From the NCBI GenBank assembly GCA_011525875.1, contig WYBN01000001.1:1-64000 (forward strand): a stretch of DNA of 64,000 bases, given 5' to 3'. Source of the DNA: Melioribacteraceae bacterium. Its GTDB lineage: Bacteria; Bacteroidota; Ignavibacteria; Ignavibacteriales; Melioribacteraceae. The stretch's first letter is position 1. The number at the start of each line of letters is the position of its first letter. This document shows positions 9,555 to 18,277 of the stretch, one piece after another. A program made the position numbers and the translations under genes. The notes beneath the pieces are model-generated. The model did no database searches. It was given only the letters and a program-made list of their open reading frames with translations, and was not told where the DNA came from.

Positions 9555-10177
9555 GTATTCTCCAGGTTGTCTTCTTGTGAATTTATTTCCAATGGGTTAT
9601 TATTTCTTTTGTTGAGATTCTTGCTGTAATATTCAAACATTGTTTTTGCGCCGCCCGACAAAAACTGCATTGAGAGGTCAACGCATTGTTCTATCGGTTC
9701 TTTTATTATTTCAGATTCTTGATCAGAAAATTTTCCAAGGACGTAATCACTCACTTGACCATCGTTAAAAGTTTTTCCTATTCCAATCCTCAGCCTGGGG
9801 AATTGATCGGTATTAAGATGATAAATGATTGAAGATAATCCGTTATGCCCCCCGTCGCTCCCGGAACTCCTTAATCTAATTTTACCGGCTTCCAGGTTGA
9901 AGTCGTCAAGAATTACTAAAAAATCTTTAGGGAAAATATCAAATTCCTCAAAAATTTGCTGTGCTGCTAAACCGCTCAGATTAACATAAGTAGTGGGTTT
10001 AACTAAAATAAAAGGGGAAGAGCTTTCGCTACTTCCCGCATAATAATAATCCTTCTTCGATGCAGCAAAATCCAGTTTATTCCTAATGGCTAATTTATCG
10101 AGAACCATAAACCCGATATTGTGGCGGGTGTTTTCGTAAATAGAACCGTAGTTTCCTATACCGAAAATGACTCGCAA
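9542..10177 (-). CDS. pth: Peptidyl-tRNA hydrolase
   Basis: The 211-residue enzyme frees tRNA from peptidyl-tRNAs that dropped off the ribosome. Visible are the N-terminal [20 protein letters not shown] with the catalytic His (NTRHN), [13 protein letters not shown] with the catalytic-site Asp, and SDGGHNGL. The start is TTG at 10177, only 5 bases after the rplY stop, with the purine-rich GAAGAAGA at the end of rplY as ribosome site. The last about 20 residues are an asparagine-rich extension overlapping the start of hppA. The rplY-pth pairing is common and supports the call. Confidence 0.94.
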   Translation of the reverse strand: MRVIFGIGNYGSIYENTRHNIGFMVLDKLAIRNKLDFAASKKDYYYAGSSESSSPFILVKPTTYVNLSGLAAQQIFEEFDIFPKDFLVILDDFNLEAGKIRLRSSGSDGGHNGLSSIIYHLNTDQFPRLRIGIGKTFNDGQVSDYVLGKFSDQESEIIKEPIEQCVDLSMQFLSGGAKTMFEYYSKNLNKRNNNPLEINSQEDNLENTWNQ

Positions 10178-10182
10178 TTCTA

Positions 10183-10818
10183 CTAATCTTCTTCTTCTGC
10201 TGATTTTCCTTTTGCTATAACCTCCGGCTCTGAAATTTGTTCTTCTGCCGAGGCTTCCGGTGTTTCAGTACCGCGGATATGAGTAACAGCCGTGATAGAT
10301 GCATCAGGCGCATTGAGTATTTTAATATTCTCCAGCGATAAATCTCTTACATGAACAGCGTCTCCTATATGCAAATCAGTAACGTCAATATCAATATGCT
10401 GTGGAATATGACGCGGCAGACACTCGATATCCAATTTGTGAAGATAATGCTGCAGTAATCCACCTTCCCTAACTCCAGCCGCATTTCCTTTAAGCATTAC
10501 CGGAACCTGAAGCTGTATTACTTGCCCGACGGTTATTCCCTGGAAGTCGATGTGAATCACTTTATCGGTTACCGGGTCAAATTGAACGTTCTTCAGAATA
10601 CATCTTAGAGGTTCTTTTCCATCAACGACGAGATTAACAATGTGAGTCTCGGATGTGAAAACCAAAGGATTTATAGAATTGACCGGGACAAAAAATCTAA
10701 CCGGTTCTTGACCTTTTGCATAATAGATTCCCGGAACAGACCCACCTTTACGTTTTTGATTAAGAGTCCCCTTAGTTGAAATTTCCCGGGCTGAAACATT
10801 TAAGCTTATTTCTAACAT
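10183..10818 (-). CDS. rplY: 50S ribosomal protein L25, general stress (CTC/TL5) form
   Basis: The 211-residue protein has the two-domain CTC/TL5 structure. The N-terminal L25 domain (about residues 1-95; GSVPGIYYAKG, KGTLNQKRKGG) binds 5S rRNA. The C-terminal beta domain (about 96-185; VPVMLKGNAAGVREGGLLQHYLHKLDIECLP, seen in pieces) is found in the longer forms. An acidic tail ends EEED. It follows prs and precedes pth, the usual gene order. GGAG stands before the ATG. Confidence 0.95.
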   Translation of the reverse strand: MLEISLNVSAREISTKGTLNQKRKGGSVPGIYYAKGQEPVRFFVPVNSINPLVFTSETHIVNLVVDGKEPLRCILKNVQFDPVTDKVIHIDFQGITVGQVIQLQVPVMLKGNAAGVREGGLLQHYLHKLDIECLPRHIPQHIDIDVTDLHIGDAVHVRDLSLENIKILNAPDASITAVTHIRGTETPEASAEEQISEPEVIAKGKSAEEED

Positions 10819-10850
10819 TTTAAATTATCTCCAAATAATTTTCTTGTTTT

Positions 10851-11792
10851 CTAACTTTTATCAACATCAAATAGTGAACTAATAGATTCATTATTGTGCG
10901 ATCTTAAAATCGCTTCCGCAAAAAGCGGAGTAGCAGATTTAATTTCAATTTTTTTTGATTTTCGCGAAAGAGGAATAGAATCAGTTACAAAAAGTTTATC
11001 GAGCGCACAGTTTTCAATTTTTTCCAGGGCATTTCCAGAAAGAAGCGGGTGAGTGATTGCGCCGAAAATATTCCTTGCTTCATGCTCCTTTAGCGCTTCA
11101 ATTGCAGAGACAAAAGTACCAGCTGTATCGATTAAGTCGTCAATTACAAGTACATCCTTGCCCTCAACGTCTCCCATAATGTTCATTACTTCAGTTTTAT
11201 TGGGTTCGGGTCTTCTTTTATCAATTACTACGAATCGGGCATTCAGCCTCTTTGCATAAGATCTGGCAATTTTAATTCCGCCGATATCAGCCGAGACCAC
11301 TACAAGGTCGTCATGTTTATTCTTAAATTCAGAAGTAAAGATCGGGGATGCATACAAATGGTCAAAAGGAATATCAAAAAATCCCTGAATTTGAGCGGCG
11401 TGGAGATCCATAGTAATTACACGGTCGGCACCCGCAACTGTAATTAGATTTGCAACCATTTTAGCAGTGATCGAAACTCGCGGCTGGTCTTTTCTATCCT
11501 GACGGGCATATCCAAAATATGGAAGGACAGCAGTTACTCTTGATGCCGAGGACCTCTTTGCAGCATCAAGCATTATCAACAATTCCATCAGATTTTCTGC
11601 CGGCGGCATAGTAGATTGGACAATATAAACATCCCGTCCGCGGATATTTTCTTTGAATTTTGTCCATATTTCGCCATCACTGAATTTCCTTAGGTCAATT
11701 TGCCCTTGGGGAATTCCCAAATACTTGCAAATTTTCTCGGTGAACTCAGGATTGGAACTGCCTGAAAATATTCTTGGTTCGCTGTTATGCAT
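10851..11792 (-). CDS. prs: Ribose-phosphate pyrophosphokinase
   Basis: The 313-residue enzyme makes PRPP from ribose 5-phosphate and ATP for nucleotide, histidine and tryptophan synthesis. Motifs include the ATP-binding FSDGE and YARQDRKDQPR, the metal-binding DLHAAQIQGFF, and the PRPP-binding DVLVIDDLIDTAGT. It is the first gene after a strong promoter and so leads the operon that continues through rplY, pth, hppA and the S6-SSB-S18-L9-SecDF genes. Its substrate could be supplied by rpiA at 57070. Confidence 0.97.
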   Translation of the reverse strand: MHNSEPRIFSGSSNPEFTEKICKYLGIPQGQIDLRKFSDGEIWTKFKENIRGRDVYIVQSTMPPAENLMELLIMLDAAKRSSASRVTAVLPYFGYARQDRKDQPRVSITAKMVANLITVAGADRVITMDLHAAQIQGFFDIPFDHLYASPIFTSEFKNKHDDLVVVSADIGGIKIARSYAKRLNARFVVIDKRRPEPNKTEVMNIMGDVEGKDVLVIDDLIDTAGTFVSAIEALKEHEARNIFGAITHPLLSGNALEKIENCALDKLFVTDSIPLSRKSKKIEIKSATPLFAEAILRSHNNESISSLFDVDKS

Positions 11793-11822
11793 ATTTAAGA
11801 CTAATTACCTAAAAAAAGATTC

Positions 11823-11853
11823 CAAATATACCAATTAGTAAAAGGTATGTCAA
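11823..11853 (-). promoter_or_regulatory. Strong predicted promoter of the prs-to-secF operon
   Basis: On the minus strand TTGACA (11853-11848) is followed after exactly 17 bases by TATATT (11830-11825), which continues as TATATTTG. The element satisfies both the general sigma-70 consensus and the Bacteroidota TAnnTTTG form. The prs ATG lies about 30 bases downstream. The same arrangement occurs at lexA. Confidence 0.7.
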
Positions 11854-11889
11854 TAAAACTAAGTCAGCAATTTATTGTAAGTACTTAAC

Positions 11890-12555
11890 TTAGCTCCGCT
11901 TTTTGATAAACAAATATATTAAAACAATAATTAGAACGCTAAAAGCGAGTATGTAAATCCAGACTGGAGTCTCTTTAAGTTTGTAGGGTATAAACTTAGC
12001 AATCAAGGTATGGCTGCTTCCAATATTTTCAATATCAAAATTCCAGGTTAATTTATGGTTGCTGAGTTCCGCAGCATTGTGAAAAGTAACCTTGCCGGGT
12101 ATGTAATAGATATAACTTACTTGAAAAGTACTGTCTTCAAAACCAAAGCCAGTGGTCATTGGTTGAACCGTTTGGGAAAAAAGTACCGTATCGCCGGTCA
12201 ATTTTGTAAACGAAAAATTAGCTCCGTTGAAGGGTTGTGTGAAATTAAGCGAGTCGATAGACCGGAATCTGAACTTGACCTTCCCATTAAGAGTTTTATT
12301 TTTGTAATCATTGTAAACCTCGATATAGTCAAGCTGAATATGCTCTGAGTTAAATTCTTTAGCTATAGAGTCTTTCTGAAATAAGCCGATCTTTTCGAAA
12401 AAAGCATCTTCTAATTCCCCGCTTGTATTAACCCAGTAGTGAATAAACATCTCGCCCGAGCCGTCAATTTTCAGAGTAGTTACTTGAGTATAATTTAAGC
12501 AGCCGCTGATCGCAAAAGATAAGATTAACAAAAATGCAAGGAAAAGTTTTTTCAT
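11890..12555 (-). CDS. Putative membrane-anchored lipoprotein of unknown function
   Basis: A 221-residue protein with a lipoprotein signal (MKKLFLAFLLILSFAISGC, lipobox Cys19), a beta-rich periplasmic body, and a C-terminal TM helix (about residues 198-217) followed by KKRS. A lipid anchor and a C-terminal TM in one protein is unusual; the basic end suggests the tail is cytoplasmic and the body periplasmic. The opening LNYTQVTTLKIDGSGEMFIHYW resembles LppM-type lipoproteins, but this is only an impression. It appears monocistronic, divergent from the FmdB-like gene. No function can be assigned. Confidence 0.7.
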   Translation of the reverse strand: MKKLFLAFLLILSFAISGCLNYTQVTTLKIDGSGEMFIHYWVNTSGELEDAFFEKIGLFQKDSIAKEFNSEHIQLDYIEVYNDYKNKTLNGKVKFRFRSIDSLNFTQPFNGANFSFTKLTGDTVLFSQTVQPMTTGFGFEDSTFQVSYIYYIPGKVTFHNAAELSNHKLTWNFDIENIGSSHTLIAKFIPYKLKETPVWIYILAFSVLIIVLIYLFIKKRS

Positions 12556-12585
12556 TTCTAAGTAAAGTTAATAAATAATTCTTTT

Positions 12586-12593
12586 CAAATATA
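12586..12593 (-). promoter_or_regulatory. Predicted -10 element of the lipoprotein gene
   Basis: TATATTTG on the minus strand, about 30 bases before the ATG at 12555, is identical to the -10 elements of prs and lexA. The -35 is weak (TGAACA, 16 bases upstream). Confidence 0.4.
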
Positions 12594-12657
12594 ACAGTTT
12601 ATTTTGATGTGTTCAGTAATTAATTTCGAAGCATTGAAAATTTTTATTTGAGGTAAA

Positions 12658-12924
12658 ATGCCGACTTATGATTATACATGCACGAAGTGCGGAGATAGAT
12701 TTGAACATTTTCAAAAGATGACTGATCCACCTCTTGATAATTGTACTAAATGCAAAGGGAAACTTCGTCGACTTATCGGAAAGGGGATAAGCCCCATCTT
12801 CCGGGGCAGCGGTTTCTATCAAACGGATTATAAACAGAATAAAAATGAATCTGTAAAAGAAACTGTAAAAACCCCTGCAAAGGAAACGAAGAACGATTCA
12901 GGACAAGAAATTAACAAAAGTTAG
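12658..12924 (+). CDS. FmdB-family zinc ribbon protein
   Basis: The 88-residue protein starts MPTYDYTCTKCGDRFEHFQ, the conserved beginning of the FmdB family. It has two CxxC pairs (CTKC and CTKC) forming a zinc ribbon in the first 45 residues, then the family segment GSGFYQTDYK, and ends in a Lys/Thr-rich low-complexity tail. The family is called regulatory after its founder near formamidase genes, but the biochemical role is not settled. GAGGT lies just before the ATG. Confidence 0.9.
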   Translation: MPTYDYTCTKCGDRFEHFQKMTDPPLDNCTKCKGKLRRLIGKGISPIFRGSGFYQTDYKQNKNESVKETVKTPAKETKNDSGQEINKS

Positions 12925-12942
12925 TTTTTTTAATGTGATTGG

Positions 12943-15900
12943 CTAAAAATCCGTCCCTATTGAAAAATAATATTTGGGTTTCGAGTAACTATCAATATTG
13001 TATGCCCAAGCGACATCGAAACGCAGAAGAAAGAAAAGAAAATACGAACGGACACCAAAACCGGTTCCGATTAGTAAATCTTTTGTAATCCTGTTCCCGA
13101 ATTGATCCTTCCCAAAAAGCTGAAGCTGTTTATTATCATCCCAGGCAGTTCCGATATCAATAAACGCGGTGCCTAAAATATTTTGGAAGAAAAGCGGAAT
13201 AGGGCCAGTAAGCAGATACCTGATTAACGGCATTCTTAATTCAAGATTGATGAGTGAATACTTACTGCCTATTTTTTCAGCGTAATTATAACCGCGCATC
13301 GGCAGAGCCGGGGAAAGAAATGCAAAATCTTCAGCCGAGGAAACTGGTATTTCGCCGGTTGCGAAAGTACGATTAATCCAATTGTCCGTTCCGCCTAAGA
13401 AAAATCGCTGCGGGTTAGCTCCTCCTGAATATCCACCGGAAAATCTGAAGACAAATGAATTATCGAACCAAAATCTTAAATAGTTTCTTACATCATAATT
13501 CAATGAAAAGAAGCTTCTACTAGGCTTGTCAAATCCAGGGTTGCCGAAAACTGTAAAATTGTATCTTGTGCCTTGAATAGGCGAATAGTATCCCCACATT
13601 GTATTATCGTGAACAAAACTTGCAGATGGGATAAAATAAGTTGCATTTTCCATTGGCTCGTTCAGGTCGTCAAGATTTTCGGAAGAAATGCTCATAGCGC
13701 TTAAGCCAAAATCAAACCTATAAAATCTATTTAGAGGGTAGGATGCCGAAAGTACGCCTCCGTAATTCCTGAATCTATAAAGAGAATAACCGAAACCTCT
13801 TGTGATATAAATAAAACGTGCTGTGTGGAAGCCTTCAATTCCGTAATTTAACCTGTTACCGAGATAATAATAAGCCAATCCGTAGTCGCTATTTTTTAAA
13901 TCAATCTGCAGACTTGTAATGCCAATAAGTCTGTGATTGCCGAGCATGTCGCTGAAAGATAGTACCGTGGTGCCGAGAAGTCCGTATAAGCTGCTCCAAC
14001 CCGCATTTGCATAAATTAAATCCGGGGAAAAATTAATTTTATAAGGATTAAGCAAGTAATTCCCATTTCTATCTAAATTCGGTTGGAAGAGGTCTTCATC
14101 TCTTGCAACTGTGCTGTTAGTATCTATATTCAAATTCCTTACGCTGAAGATATATTTACTGTAATCAATTTTTGATGTATCCTCATCCGGCTCGCCTTCA
14201 ATCAATTGCCCCGTAAAAATAATGTTCTTTTTGCCCTCGTTAGTTTCCTTTTCTTTTTCAAAACTTTCCACTGATTTTGAATTAATTATTGAGTCGGTTT
14301 TTGAATTGGAAAGTATAATGTTTTCTTTTTCAACCATAGAATCTTGTTTGACAAGCGATGCCATGAAAGGAGTATATTCAAGCTCTTCGACATCAAGCTG
14401 AAGCTCAAAAGGGTTATTAATGAGAAAAATATTATAGCCTTGCTTGTACAAAGTGGTGAAAACAAGTTTTTTGCCGTCCGATGAAATTGAAAGCTGGTTA
14501 ATCTCGTTTAATGAATTAGTTAACGGTATTTCTTTTTGATCAGATATCGATTTGAACGAGTTGTTTTCGGAAGGCGCCAAAGATTTCTTGTAAAGGTTAT
14601 TAATTCCATTTTTATCCGAAGAAAAAATCACCTTTTTCCCATCAGCTGAAACCACAGGCGAACGTTCGTCGCTGAAAGGGAGTTCGGTTATTCTTGTTAT
14701 AAGGCCACTTTCAATTTCTACGAAATATAAATCGAGCTGATGATAATTATGTTCATAAATATCAAAGTCGGAAGGAATGGAATCGCGGTTAATGTATTTT
14801 CCTCTATCCGATGAAAAAAATATTCTTTCACTCTTCGGATCCCATGCCGGATCGAAATCGGAAAAAATATCATTGGTAATGTTTTTTAATTCGTTCTTCT
14901 CTATATCGTAAACGTAAATATCAGATTGTTTAGAATCGGCTCCATTAAAAGCAATCTTTTTTCCATCCGGCGACCAGCTAACAGATTCAATGCCGTCTAA
15001 CTTGAAAGGCATCACAGAACTTTCTTTTGTCTCTGTATCAATCACACTGATTACGTTGTAACCGTTTCTCTTAACCGACAGCGCTATTCGTTTGTTATCG
15101 GGCGCCCATGTTAAAGAAGGGAATAAAATATTCAATTCCTCAAAATCGTTAGTCACTCCGCTTTTAACTACCTTAACTACTTTTTCTTTATTTTTTAAAT
15201 CGACAACGTAAACATCAAGATAAATATCCCTGTCAGATATGAACGCAACTTTATCGCCCATTGGAGAGATTGCAGGGCTTGTGTTATAAAATCCTATTGA
15301 TTTCTTATTGTCTGTAATTCGTTCTGCAAAATCATCAGGTTCCCGCCGGGAAGCAATTTCAGGCCAAAATTCCACCTTAAGATCTTTCTTCCATCTTTCG
15401 TTCAGCTCTTCAATAGTCAAACCGATTGATGCTTTAAGCCCTTCTTCAAAGGAACTGGTTCCGCGAGTCTTGCTGATAATTTCGCCTATCTTTTCGTCAC
15501 CATACTTTTGGGAAATATAATAAAACACCGATTGCCCGCCGCGGTAACCGAAATATCCCGACAGTCTTTCAATGTCAGGTAAAAACTCATTAATTATTGC
15601 GTTTCTAATAAATTGATCTGAGTTTGTTTCCCAAGCGCTCGAATAATATTCAGCAGTTCCTTCCCAAACCCAGTGCGGAAGTTGCAGCGTAATGCCTTTG
15701 GCAATAATATTTTGTACTGTGCCGCCGTAAAACATATCGCGCATTACAGCGTGAACAAGTTCGTGATGAATAACGTGACGGAATTTAGTATAAGAGCCTT
15801 CAAAGGGAAATACGACTCTATTCTTAAACGGTTCGGTAAATCCGCCTGTTCCTTTACTTAGATAAGAATCCGTAGTATTGGTTTCTTGAAAATCGTTATG

Positions 15901-16170
15901 CGAGTTGTAGACAATAAGGCTGATACGGTTATTGATTCTATAGGATAATCTTTGTTGAAGGTCTGCAAGAGCATCTTCGGCTGCTTTGGCTGCAAATTCA
16001 GCAATTGATGAGCCTTCGCCGGCGAAGTAAATATCAAAATGCTCGGTCTGAATGAAGAACCATTCGAAATCTTTATAGTTCACTCTGTTCATTCCGAACT
16101 GGGAAAAAATGTTGCTGAACGAAATCAGAAACAAAATTATTATCGGATATATTTTTGTCATTTTCATCAT
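12943..16170 (-). CDS. Peptidase MA-like / TolB-type beta-propeller / outer-membrane barrel fusion
   Basis: A 1075-residue exported protein in three parts. After a signal peptide (about 1-23) there is a gluzincin-like peptidase domain: HELVH at 136-140 and, about 30 residues on, WEGTAEYY with Glu170 and Glu174 as candidates for the third metal ligand. Next comes a TolB/WD40-like propeller, roughly residues 285-600, with repeated SPDGKKIAF and SADGKKVIFSSD blades. After a low-complexity linker (about 620-690) the rest looks like a beta-barrel of the BamA/Omp85 surface-antigen type, ending in the aromatic YYFSIGTDF. It is the last gene of the envelope operon. It is likely an outer membrane protein with a periplasmic metallopeptidase; the substrate is unknown. 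A start at a later Met (16161) is possible. Confidence 0.75.
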   Translation of the reverse strand: MMKMTKIYPIIILFLISFSNIFSQFGMNRVNYKDFEWFFIQTEHFDIYFAGEGSSIAEFAAKAAEDALADLQQRLSYRINNRISLIVYNSHNDFQETNTTDSYLSKGTGGFTEPFKNRVVFPFEGSYTKFRHVIHHELVHAVMRDMFYGGTVQNIIAKGITLQLPHWVWEGTAEYYSSAWETNSDQFIRNAIINEFLPDIERLSGYFGYRGGQSVFYYISQKYGDEKIGEIISKTRGTSSFEEGLKASIGLTIEELNERWKKDLKVEFWPEIASRREPDDFAERITDNKKSIGFYNTSPAISPMGDKVAFISDRDIYLDVYVVDLKNKEKVVKVVKSGVTNDFEELNILFPSLTWAPDNKRIALSVKRNGYNVISVIDTETKESSVMPFKLDGIESVSWSPDGKKIAFNGADSKQSDIYVYDIEKNELKNITNDIFSDFDPAWDPKSERIFFSSDRGKYINRDSIPSDFDIYEHNYHQLDLYFVEIESGLITRITELPFSDERSPVVSADGKKVIFSSDKNGINNLYKKSLAPSENNSFKSISDQKEIPLTNSLNEINQLSISSDGKKLVFTTLYKQGYNIFLINNPFELQLDVEELEYTPFMASLVKQDSMVEKENIILSNSKTDSIINSKSVESFEKEKETNEGKKNIIFTGQLIEGEPDEDTSKIDYSKYIFSVRNLNIDTNSTVARDEDLFQPNLDRNGNYLLNPYKINFSPDLIYANAGWSSLYGLLGTTVLSFSDMLGNHRLIGITSLQIDLKNSDYGLAYYYLGNRLNYGIEGFHTARFIYITRGFGYSLYRFRNYGGVLSASYPLNRFYRFDFGLSAMSISSENLDDLNEPMENATYFIPSASFVHDNTMWGYYSPIQGTRYNFTVFGNPGFDKPSRSFFSLNYDVRNYLRFWFDNSFVFRFSGGYSGGANPQRFFLGGTDNWINRTFATGEIPVSSAEDFAFLSPALPMRGYNYAEKIGSKYSLINLELRMPLIRYLLTGPIPLFFQNILGTAFIDIGTAWDDNKQLQLFGKDQFGNRITKDLLIGTGFGVRSYFLFFLLRFDVAWAYNIDSYSKPKYYFSIGTDF

Positions 16171-16183
16171 ACCTTATAAAATT

Positions 16184-18277
16184 TTACTCTATCAATGCGA
16201 AATCAAGCTCGCGCTTTTCGAGGTCAACTCGTTTTAACTTTACTTTTACACGGTCGCCAAGTCTTAAAGTTTTCCCGGAATTCCTTCCGGTAATTGAATA
16301 ATGCCTTTCGTCGAAAATATAAAAATCATTCTCTATGTCTCTAAGCCTTATTAAACCCTCGGCAAGGTTTTCCGTCAACTCAATAAATATTCCGAAATGT
16401 GTAACTCCAGAGATAACCCCGTTAAATTCAGTATTGATTTTATTCTCGAGATACTGCAATTGTTTCAATTTAATCGACATCCGCTCGGCAGAAATTGCAT
16501 TTCGTTCCTGAGCTGAAGAATGATTACAAATTTCATTTAATTCTTTCAAAGAATAAGATTCCGGCAAATCATTTTCAAGGTATTTATAAAGCAACTTATG
16601 GACGATTAAATCGGGGAAGCGCCTTATTGGAGATGTGAAATGGGTGTAATATTTGAATCCCAATCCATAGTGTCCGATGTTATCAACCGAATAAACCGCT
16701 TTTGCCATTGAACGTATCGCAATCTCGTTTACTACAGATTCTTCAACGGAATCTTTTGCTTGTTCAAGAAGTTTCTGCATTTCTTTCGACTTATTTTTTG
16801 CACCGGAGTTAAACATATAACCCAGAGTTCTTACAAATCGTTCAAATTCCTGTATCTTTTCAATTTCCGGTTCATCATGAATGCGGTAAACAAACGGAAG
16901 TTTATTTTTATTTCCCTTTTTATTAAAATGTGCCGCAACTATTTGATTTGCAAGCAGCATATAATCTTCGATTAACTGATGACTTTCTTTAACTTCTTTC
17001 AGAACTATACCCGAAGGTTTGCCTTTATCATCTAATTCAAATTTTATTTCAGGCGTAATAAAATTAATGCTTCCCTTTTTCATCCTGCTCTTTCTAAGCG
17101 ATCTTGCCAAATTGTTTAGCATGTTGATTTCATGATAATATTCGCCGTCTTTATCATCTAATATTTTCTGTACTTCATCGTAAGTGAATCTTCGTTTGCT
17201 ATTAATGACAGTTTTTCTTATTGAATAGTTTAAAACTTTGCCGCTGCGGTCCAACTCTGTAATAACAGAATAAGTCAGCCTGTCTTTGCCGGGAACGAGA
17301 GAACAAATATTGTTTGATAATTTTTCCGGCAGCATAGGAATTACAGTGCCGACAAGATAAACAGAAGTAGCTCTTTTAGCTGCTTCGGCGAATAGGGTAG
17401 TATCCTTGTTGATGAAATGACTAACGTCAGCAATATGAATACCAACTCGGAAACTATCTTTGGAAGCTGTTATAGATAAGGCATCATCAAAATCCTTTGC
17501 GTCTGCCGGGTCAATAGTAAAAACAATTTCGTTTCTTAAGTCTAATCTACTGTCAATTTCCTGCGGGCTTATTTCTTCGGAAAATAGTTCGGTTTCTCCT
17601 AAGACTTCTTCCGGGAATTCAATATCAAATTTAAATTCGTTTGCAATCGTTGCCATTTCTGTTGAGTACAAACCTTCTTTGCCGAGTACGGTTACAATTT
17701 TTCCGCGTAGAGTCACAGATTTTTCTTCCCAATTAATAAAACCTACTTTAACTTTATCCCCGTCTTCTGCGCCGTTTAAGTCAGCGCTATCTATATATAT
17801 ATCTTTCAAAATATCCTTTGGGTCAGGGTAAACGAAGTAGTGAGAATTTTTTTTGCGGAGCTTTCCGGTAAACTCTGTATGCTTTCTTTCAATTATTTCA
17901 GTTATTCTTCCTTCAATATTCTTGCCTCTTTTTTTCGAAATCAACTCAATCCTAACTTTGTCCCCGTTCATAGCAGACCCAAAATGCTTTTCGGGAATAA
18001 AGACATCATTCATTTTAGAATCTTTAATAATTACAAAGCCGTAAGTAGCTTCTCTTGATAACTGAAATATGCCAATAAGTTCGTTATCAATATTTTCAGA
18101 AAGCTGATATCGTTTGCCGATTTTTTGCAGGTATCCTTCCTGTGTGAGGCTGAAGAGAATTTCTTTCAGTTCGGAAAATTCGTAATCTTTCTTCAAATGA
18201 AGTTTCTTGCAAATTTCGTTTGATTTTATCTTTAACCGGGGGTTCGATTTAAAGAATGCTTTAATTTCTTTTTTCAT
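16184..18277 (-). CDS. rnr: Ribonuclease R
   Basis: The 697-residue exoribonuclease of the RNB family degrades structured RNA 3' to 5'. Features in order are an N-terminal winged helix, cold-shock-like OB folds (about 70-220), the RNB catalytic domain with TIDPADAKDFDDALSI (metal-binding Asp cluster) and HIADVSHFI, HYGLGFKYYTHFTSPIRRFPDLIVH in pieces, and a C-terminal S1 domain (GVITHFGIFIELTENLAEGL-type sequence, about 615-695). Its start overlaps the tamB stop by one base, so the two are translationally linked despite unrelated roles. Confidence 0.95.
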   Translation of the reverse strand: MKKEIKAFFKSNPRLKIKSNEICKKLHLKKDYEFSELKEILFSLTQEGYLQKIGKRYQLSENIDNELIGIFQLSREATYGFVIIKDSKMNDVFIPEKHFGSAMNGDKVRIELISKKRGKNIEGRITEIIERKHTEFTGKLRKKNSHYFVYPDPKDILKDIYIDSADLNGAEDGDKVKVGFINWEEKSVTLRGKIVTVLGKEGLYSTEMATIANEFKFDIEFPEEVLGETELFSEEISPQEIDSRLDLRNEIVFTIDPADAKDFDDALSITASKDSFRVGIHIADVSHFINKDTTLFAEAAKRATSVYLVGTVIPMLPEKLSNNICSLVPGKDRLTYSVITELDRSGKVLNYSIRKTVINSKRRFTYDEVQKILDDKDGEYYHEINMLNNLARSLRKSRMKKGSINFITPEIKFELDDKGKPSGIVLKEVKESHQLIEDYMLLANQIVAAHFNKKGNKNKLPFVYRIHDEPEIEKIQEFERFVRTLGYMFNSGAKNKSKEMQKLLEQAKDSVEESVVNEIAIRSMAKAVYSVDNIGHYGLGFKYYTHFTSPIRRFPDLIVHKLLYKYLENDLPESYSLKELNEICNHSSAQERNAISAERMSIKLKQLQYLENKINTEFNGVISGVTHFGIFIELTENLAEGLIRLRDIENDFYIFDERHYSITGRNSGKTLRLGDRVKVKLKRVDLEKRELDFALIE

